A stretch of DNA of 10,626 nt. Origin: an uncultured Erythrobacteraceae bacterium (GTDB lineage: Bacteria > Pseudomonadota > Alphaproteobacteria > Sphingomonadales > Sphingomonadaceae). The stretch spans positions 1-10,626 of the forward strand of contig CATMNW010000052.1 of assembly GCA_950071875.1 (NCBI GenBank), given 5' to 3'. Below the pieces are notes generated by a model. That model did no database searches and was not told the DNA's origin. It worked only from the letters and a program-made list of their open reading frames with translations. The position numbers and the translations under genes were made by a program. The stretch's first letter is position 1. Every line of letters begins with the position of its first letter. Below, one piece after another: positions 6,862-10,626 of this stretch.

Positions 6862-7352
6862 CGCCGGTCTCCGCGCATTTGCCCGATGCAGGCCAGGACG
6901 TCGCGCGCGGCGAAGATCATCATCACCGCCGCGCACGCCGTAACCATGGCGTACAGGTATCCGATCCGGAACCAGCTCATCGAGGAGGCAGAGCGTTCCC
7001 ATGTCCAGACGCTCATTGTCCACGATCCGAAGACCATCGCCAGGAACAGCACGAAGGCCAGCAGGTTCATCAGCGCTTTCACCGAGGCTATTCCCTTGTC
7101 AGGCATCCCGCTGATCAGGAAGTCCGTGGCAATATGTCCATGGCGGATCCACAGGATCGTGGCGCCGACAAAGGTGATAGCTGTCAGCAAGAAGCGCGCC
7201 AACTCCTCCGTCCAGGCGACCGGGAAGTCTATTGCATAGCGCGCGACTATCTGCAGCATGACACACAAATACATTGCGGCGAATATGGCTGCCACCAGCC
7301 ACGCGCTAGCCTTCGACACCCCGTCCACCCACGGCGCATTTCGTCTCTCCAC
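6858..7352 (-). CDS. dctQ: TRAP transporter small permease, DctQ type
   Basis: A protein of about 164 residues with four membrane segments (around SAWLVAAIFAAMYLCVML, ARFLLTAITFVGATILWI, LLAFVLFLAMVFGSW and YAMVTACAAVMMIF). The family motif VARYAIDFPVAWTEELARFL, then GHIATDFL, identifies DctQ, the small integral partner of DctM in TRAP uptake systems. I prefer the GTG at 7352 because AAGGAG sits six bases upstream. A GTG at 7385 would add 11 residues but has no ribosome-binding site. The stop overlaps the dctM start by four bases, so the permease pair is translationally coupled. Confidence 0.9.
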   Translation of the reverse strand: MERRNAPWVDGVSKASAWLVAAIFAAMYLCVMLQIVARYAIDFPVAWTEELARFLLTAITFVGATILWIRHGHIATDFLISGMPDKGIASVKALMNLLAFVLFLAMVFGSWTMSVWTWERSASSMSWFRIGYLYAMVTACAAVMMIFAARDVLACIGQMRGDRR

Positions 7353-7408
7353 AACGAGCTCCTTATCGGTCGGTCTCGTGATCACGCGATTCGGCGTCGT
7401 CTGGAAGG

Positions 7409-8386
7409 TTATTTGAGGTTGTCTTCCAAGTATTTCTTCATATCAGGCGACCAGCTCTTTGAAAGAGTCTCGATCGCTGGAATGACAGCTTTCTTGAAGG
7501 CCTCCCGGTCGGGGGTCACCAGTGTCATGCCGCGTTCCGACACCAGCCGGTCGCAGGCCTCTTTCTCCAAGGTGGCGGTACGCGTATCACCAAGTTCGGC
7601 GGCCTCTGCGGCGGCTTTCATCAGTACCTCCCGCTGGGTCTCGGTGAGCGTGTCATAGACCTTCTTACTCATGCCCCAGTACCAGGCAACCGGCAGATGC
7701 GAGGTCATCATCAGGTAATCCTGAACCTCATGGAGCTTTGCTTGGTCGATGATGATGCAGGGATTCTCCTGACCGCCGATCACGCCCATCTGCAACGCCC
7801 CGAATACCTCGGTGAAGGTTACCGGCGTTGGTTTGGCGCCGAGCGTGGACCAGATTTCGATCCAGCTGGCGATCTCGGGGATACGCAGCTTCAGTCCTGC
7901 GAGATCCGCCGGTGCCGGGATTGGCTTGTTGGCGGTCAGTTGGCGCTGTCCGCGCCGCATTATGCCGATCACCCTGATCCCGCCGCGCGTTTCGATTTGC
8001 GCAATCGCCGCCTTCCCGGCATCGCTTCTCCAAAAGTCGAATACGGCTTCCGTGCTGGGAAAGACAAAGGGCGTTATGACCGCTGAATATTCGGGCACCA
8101 GGCCCGAGATCAGTTCATCGCCGTGCAGCGCAAGGGCAACCTGACCGACGCCAAGTTGTTCGATGTTCTCGCGGGTATTGCCAAGCTGCCCCCCCGGAAA
8201 GACCGAAATCTTCAAGTCGCCCTTGGACAGTTCCTCAACGCGCTTGACGAAAAAGTCGAGCGCTTCGAACTCCGGACCTGGCGGATTGATCAGAACGGCG
8301 AAGCTCAGATCCGTCTCCGCCTGCGCGGAAACCGCCGTCAGGCCCATCGCGCATGCAGCAGCGATCACCTTGAACAGATACTTCAT
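7409..8386 (-). CDS. dctP: TRAP transporter substrate-binding protein, DctP type
   Basis: A 325-residue periplasmic protein. The N-terminus MKYLFKVIAAACAMGLTAVS and a likely signal-peptidase site after AQA (residue 23) give an export signal. Family marks include FPGGQLGNTRENIEQLGVGQ, GLKLRIPEIASWIEIWSTLG with the conserved arginine that usually binds the substrate carboxylate, the run GAKPTPVTFTEVFGALQMG and GVIGGQENP. The substrate is therefore probably an organic acid. The ATG at 8386 has GGAGG about eight bases upstream and gives a proper signal peptide, so the five-residue longer form is less likely. It is the first transporter gene, 88 bp after the dioxygenase gene. Confidence 0.93.
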   Translation of the reverse strand: MKYLFKVIAAACAMGLTAVSAQAETDLSFAVLINPPGPEFEALDFFVKRVEELSKGDLKISVFPGGQLGNTRENIEQLGVGQVALALHGDELISGLVPEYSAVITPFVFPSTEAVFDFWRSDAGKAAIAQIETRGGIRVIGIMRRGQRQLTANKPIPAPADLAGLKLRIPEIASWIEIWSTLGAKPTPVTFTEVFGALQMGVIGGQENPCIIIDQAKLHEVQDYLMMTSHLPVAWYWGMSKKVYDTLTETQREVLMKAAAEAAELGDTRTATLEKEACDRLVSERGMTLVTPDREAFKKAVIPAIETLSKSWSPDMKKYLEDNLK

Positions 8387-8474
8387 AGCAACTCCTCCCA
8401 TTTTCCCTGAACTCAGTCTTGCCGTATCGCCCCGCCCGGCGACACCTGGCGCTCCAGCAGTTGCCGGCCCTCGA

Positions 8475-9368
8475 TCAGAGGAACCCCTCCGGCGGGGGCG
8501 GGCCCCAGATGTTTACCGCCTTCGGCGAGTCCTCCCACACCTTCGGCTTCTGCGGATAGTCCTTGTGCCAGGGGCGCGCGTCGAACCACCCGAGGTCCTC
8601 ATCCAGGATTCGGTCGAGCTCGCAGAAGAGTTCGATGATGTTGCCGTCCGGGTCTCGATAGTAGAGAAAGATATTGTGGCCGGGACCATGGCGCCCGGGA
8701 CCCCAGATGAGTTCGATATCGCGCTGGGCCAGAAGATCGGCGGCGTTTTGCATATGGGCCCAGTCCCGCAACTCGAAGGCAAGGTGATGCATCTTGTTGC
8801 CGCTTCCAAGCAGGAAGTTGCAGGTGTGGTGATCGGGATTGCACCGCATGAAGACGAAGAAATCCGAAATCCAATCCGAGACCCTGAACCCGAGTCCCTC
8901 TGAATAGAATCCGTGGGTCTTCGCCAGCGTGTCACGGTCAACGACGTTGAAGGCGATATGACCGAGTTTGACCGGTGCGATCCCGGTGCCGGCCGCCCTG
9001 TTGCCCGAAGGCCCCGGGCTGCCGTGAATCTGAATGATGGTGCCCTTGGGGTCTAGGAAGCGTAGTGCGGACGAAATCGACGGTTCTGGATCGGTTACGC
9101 GTTCGGTGCGGACGCCCAGCGCCTCGATCTGCCGCGACAGCTCTGCCAGATCGGCGTCCACCGCAATCTGAAACGAGAGCTTCGTGCATACGGGCCGAGA
9201 GCCCCGCATGAGGTTCAGGCTGTGACGTTCGCGGTCAACCCCCAGATAGGCTTCGGCTGCCGAGACGGAGGTCTGCGCCAGACCCATTACGGAACTGTAG
9301 TGCGCAACCGAGCGCGGAAGATCCGGCGTCTCCATCGTCACGGCAGCAAGCCGACATACCCTTACCAT
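8475..9368 (-). CDS. VOC-family extradiol ring-cleavage dioxygenase-like protein
   Basis: A protein of about 297 residues with two vicinal-oxygen-chelate modules: residues about 5-116 (degenerate) and 134-255 (metal-binding). Likely iron ligands are H137 in KLGHIAFNV, H194 or H195 in KMHHLAFEL, and E246 in DPDGNIIELF. H181 (DHHTCNFLL), H231 (GPGHNIFLYY) and Y236 or Y237 sit where active-site residues are found in type I extradiol enzymes such as BphC. The C-terminal tail NIWGPPPPEGFL is also typical of that group. It probably cleaves a catechol-like ring by meta cleavage; the substrate is unknown. It heads the operon. ATG 9368 is preferred, with GTG 9383 as an alternative start. A non-dioxygenase VOC function is possible but less likely given the intact ligand set. 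Confidence 0.82.
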   Translation of the reverse strand: MVRVCRLAAVTMETPDLPRSVAHYSSVMGLAQTSVSAAEAYLGVDRERHSLNLMRGSRPVCTKLSFQIAVDADLAELSRQIEALGVRTERVTDPEPSISSALRFLDPKGTIIQIHGSPGPSGNRAAGTGIAPVKLGHIAFNVVDRDTLAKTHGFYSEGLGFRVSDWISDFFVFMRCNPDHHTCNFLLGSGNKMHHLAFELRDWAHMQNAADLLAQRDIELIWGPGRHGPGHNIFLYYRDPDGNIIELFCELDRILDEDLGWFDARPWHKDYPQKPKVWEDSPKAVNIWGPPPPEGFL

Positions 9369-9437
9369 CGGAATACACCCCACTTTTTCGTCCGCAAAGC
9401 GCTCCTTCCGGCAACAAAAGCGACCGGAGCAACGCGA

Positions 9438-9466
9438 AATAGATTCGAAAAATCTGTGATCGTCAA
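9438..9466 (-). promoter_or_regulatory. Candidate promoter of the catabolic operon
   Basis: On the minus strand TTGACG (9466-9461) and TCTATT (9443-9438) are separated by exactly 17 bp, a good sigma-70-like promoter about 70 bases before the dioxygenase start. An inverted repeat, AGATT-N5-AATCT (9441-9455), lies between the boxes and overlaps the -10 box, and a perfect 12-bp palindrome GTTTTCGAAAAC (9471-9482) lies just upstream of the -35. Either could be an operator for the GntR regulator encoded at the operon's end; neither is a clear TNGT..ACNA-type GntR site. The -35 box appears to lie within the IS21-like end. Confidence 0.5.
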
Positions 9467-9636
9467 GCCGGTTTTCGAAAACGGTGAGAGCGGCGGTGCA
9501 AAATAGTCCACGGTCGCGGCGGGATAGTCCCGCTGCGGGCGGCGTAAGAGCCGGCCACTATTTTCCTTCTGCAGTGAGCGCAGGAGGGTTTGGGGATCTA
9601 CACCGTGGAACTCTATTTGAAGGTGCGACTGCGACG
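9455..9636 (+). mobile_element. Left-end remnant of an IS21-family insertion sequence
   Basis: The stretch beginning TGTGATCGTCAAG at 9455 looks like an IS21-family left end (TG terminus). It holds the repeat elements TGCAAAATAGTCC (9498-9510), the hairpin GCGGGA-TAG-TCCCGC (9519-9533) and the inverted motif ACTATTTT (9557-9564), which mirrors AAAATAGT (9500-9507). Such repeated ends bind the IstA transposase. After the usual distance of about 135 bp a short istA start follows. The element is cut at about 9632-9636, where Tn3-type sequence begins; istB and the right end are absent from the window. The exact terminus is inferred from memory of the family. Confidence 0.55.
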
Positions 9637-9670
9637 ATGTGGCCTTCGCCAGGACGCATTGCCGGTCGCA
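9590..9670 (+). pseudogene. istA: istA remnant (first codons of an IS21-family transposase)
   Basis: A ribosome-binding site AGGAGGG (9582-9588) is followed almost directly by TTG (9590), which opens the peptide MGIYTVELYLKVRLR. The stretch VELYLKVR is a hallmark of IS21-family IstA N-termini. The frame then runs into unrelated DNA (RCGLRQDALPVA) and stops at 9670. Only about 15 codons of a gene of roughly 500 codons remain. The break coincides with the start of Tn3-transposase homology in another frame. Confidence 0.6.
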
Positions 9671-10110
9671 TAATCGGCTGGGCTTTGCCATCCAACTCGC
9701 GCTGGTCCGTGATCTGGGCCGTCCGCCGCGCGCAGGGGAAGTCCCGCCTGAGGCCATTGTCTCGGTTGTCGCTGACCAGCTTGGCATCGACGCGGCGGTA
9801 TTCACGCTCTATGCCCAGCGAGAGGAAACGCGGCGCGAACATGCGCGAGAGATCGTCGCTGCGCTGGACCTCCAGTCGATCGGGCGGAGCGATTACCGCA
9901 CGCTTATCACCGCGGCCGCGCGCGAGGCGGTCGCGACGGAACAGGGCGCGACGATCACCAGGTCGGTGATCGAGACCCTCAAGGGCAGAAAGCTGCTCGT
10001 TCCCGTGCCGGAATTGCTGATACGTCTGGCGATGGCGGGCCGGGCGGCGGCGCGACGACAGGCTTATCGCGAATTGATCCGGGGCCTGGAGCAACCGTCC
10101 ATCGAAGCGC
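9633..10110 (+). pseudogene. tnpA: N-terminal fragment of a Tn3-family transposase
   Basis: The frame with a possible GTG at 9639 encodes HNRLGFAIQLALVRDLGRPP, then GEVPPEAIVSVVADQLGID and YAQREETRREHAREIVAALD, which match the DUF4158-type N-terminal domain of Tn3-family TnpA. The extreme N-terminus is missing because the segment joins an IS21 remnant. Homology continues through LIRLAMAGRAAARRQAYREL and ends near 10110; the frame runs on to a stop at 10163 through antisense sequence of an inverted TnpA fragment. About 160 of some 980-1000 residues are present, without the catalytic DDE domain, so it cannot act as a transposase. Confidence 0.75.
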
Positions 10111-10549
10111 GCCGCACGAGCTTTCCGCCATGCGTTCTGCGCCGGCATTGGTGGCGTCGGTAAGGATCGCGGCCATCAGCGCCGCCTCGTCGTTCGCGGT
10201 CTCGCCGGTGCGATAATGCGTGAAGCTGTCGAGGAACCTGGTCCAGGCTTTGGACCTCGGCAAGCAGGCTGGTGATCCTGATCCGCGGTACCAGAATGTA
10301 GAGCCGTCGACTGAGCGCAACGATCCTGTCACGTTCCTCCTCGCGGATCGGTGAGATCGACAGGCCCTTGTCGGAAATCGCCGCATCCGGAATCGCGTTG
10401 GCCGCCGCCGCCTTCGCCAGCTCTTTCAGCTTTGCATCGAGCGTGGCGGTGCGTTCGGCCCGCCATTCGGCAAAGCTGTCGGGGATGGCAAGTCCAAGTC
10501 GCCCTTCGACGCGCATCAGAGTGAAGATCGACCGTGACAGAAGATAATC
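10111..10549 (-). pseudogene. tnpA: Internal fragment of a Tn3-family transposase, inverted and frameshifted
   Basis: Read on the minus strand from 10549: RLGLAIPDSFAEWRAERTAT, then RRLYILVPRIRITSLLAEV, matches the middle of Tn3-family TnpA just before the catalytic domain. At about 10248-10256 the frame shifts by one base and homology continues as WTRFLDSFTHYRTGETANDE and LMAAILTDATNAGAERMAES, the well-known TnpA block preceding the DDE region. Homology stops near 10111, where the sequence flips to the plus-strand N-terminal fragment. The other side is cut at 10549 by a Tni-type end. It is non-functional, and it is unclear whether it comes from the same Tn3 copy as the other fragment. Confidence 0.75.
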
Positions 10550-10626
10550 TGTCGCTTGGCACTTAATTATGAGAATCATGCCTCAATGATTTCAGATGCT
10601 TACGCTGGCACTTAATTTGCGAATGG
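10547..10626 (-). repeat. Second Tni-type transposon end, extending beyond the right edge
   Basis: TGTCGCTTGGCACTTAATTA starts at 10550; a second copy, CGCTGGCACTTAATTTGCGA, is at 10603-10622, 49 bp further in. Positions 10547-10566 are the exact reverse complement of 785-804. Only the outer copy carries TGTCGC, so this is a left terminus whose element lies to the right, outside the window. It interrupts the Tn3-transposase fragment at 10549. It is the mirror image of the end next to tniQ, so the two elements are the same or close relatives. Confidence 0.72.

Noticed and set aside
6862..7023. A 54-residue N-terminal extension of DctM in the same open frame
   Set aside because: The extension is hydrophilic, lies within dctQ coding sequence, and the ATG at 6861 gives the usual DctM start with an ATGA overlap.
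802..10549. Both Tni-type ends belonging to one element on a small circular replicon, with the window covering the rest of the circle
   Set aside because: A single clean insertion would leave the same 5 bp outside both ends and the abiEii remainder next to 10549. The flanks differ (GATCG after 801, TAATC before 10550), and the right flank is Tn3-transposase sequence, so two insertions or a later rearrangement are needed.

Overview
This window looks like accessory DNA from a GC-rich, probably alphaproteobacterial genome. The host guess is an inference. It rests on the GC-rich codon use, a TRAP-type uptake system, an AbiE-type toxin-antitoxin locus and several layers of Tn402/Tn5053-like, IS21-like and Tn3-like transposon remains. 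Plasmid or genomic island cannot be told apart from the sequence.

Left part (1-859): the 3' end of a tniQ-type transposition gene runs in from the left edge. It is followed at once by two same-direction repeats, the second ending in ...GCGACA at 801, which reads as the outer end of a Tni-type transposon. That end sits inside the start of an abiEii-like toxin gene on the minus strand. Only about 20 toxin codons remain, and the stop codon comes from the transposon end. The antitoxin gene abiEi (856-1524) is intact, and two long palindromic direct repeats cover its start and upstream region.

Middle-left (1617-2815): two overlapping plus-strand genes of unknown function (GTGA stop/start overlap). 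The second appears to carry a frameshift near its 3' end.

Centre (2773-9383): seven minus-strand genes in close succession form a catabolic operon. In transcription order they are a VOC-fold extradiol-type dioxygenase, DctP, DctQ and DctM of a TRAP importer, a zinc-dependent medium-chain dehydrogenase, a fumarylacetoacetase-family hydrolase/isomerase and a GntR/FadR-type regulator. The likely logic is uptake of an organic acid, possibly aromatic, followed by ring cleavage, oxidation and hydrolysis, under local control. The substrate cannot be read from the sequence.

Right part (9438-10626): an IS21-family left end with the first codons of istA lies just upstream of the operon and seems to supply the -35 box of its promoter. 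It is fused to an N-terminal fragment of a Tn3-family transposase (plus strand), which abuts an inverted, frameshifted internal fragment of a Tn3-family transposase (minus strand). That fragment is cut at 10549 by a second Tni-type end starting TGTCGC and pointing off the right edge.

The main structural point is that positions 802-10549 (about 9.75 kb, the whole catabolic operon included) lie between two outward-extending Tni-type transposon ends sharing an exact 20-bp inverted repeat. This suggests a catabolic island bounded by two related elements, or one that might be moved by their outermost ends.
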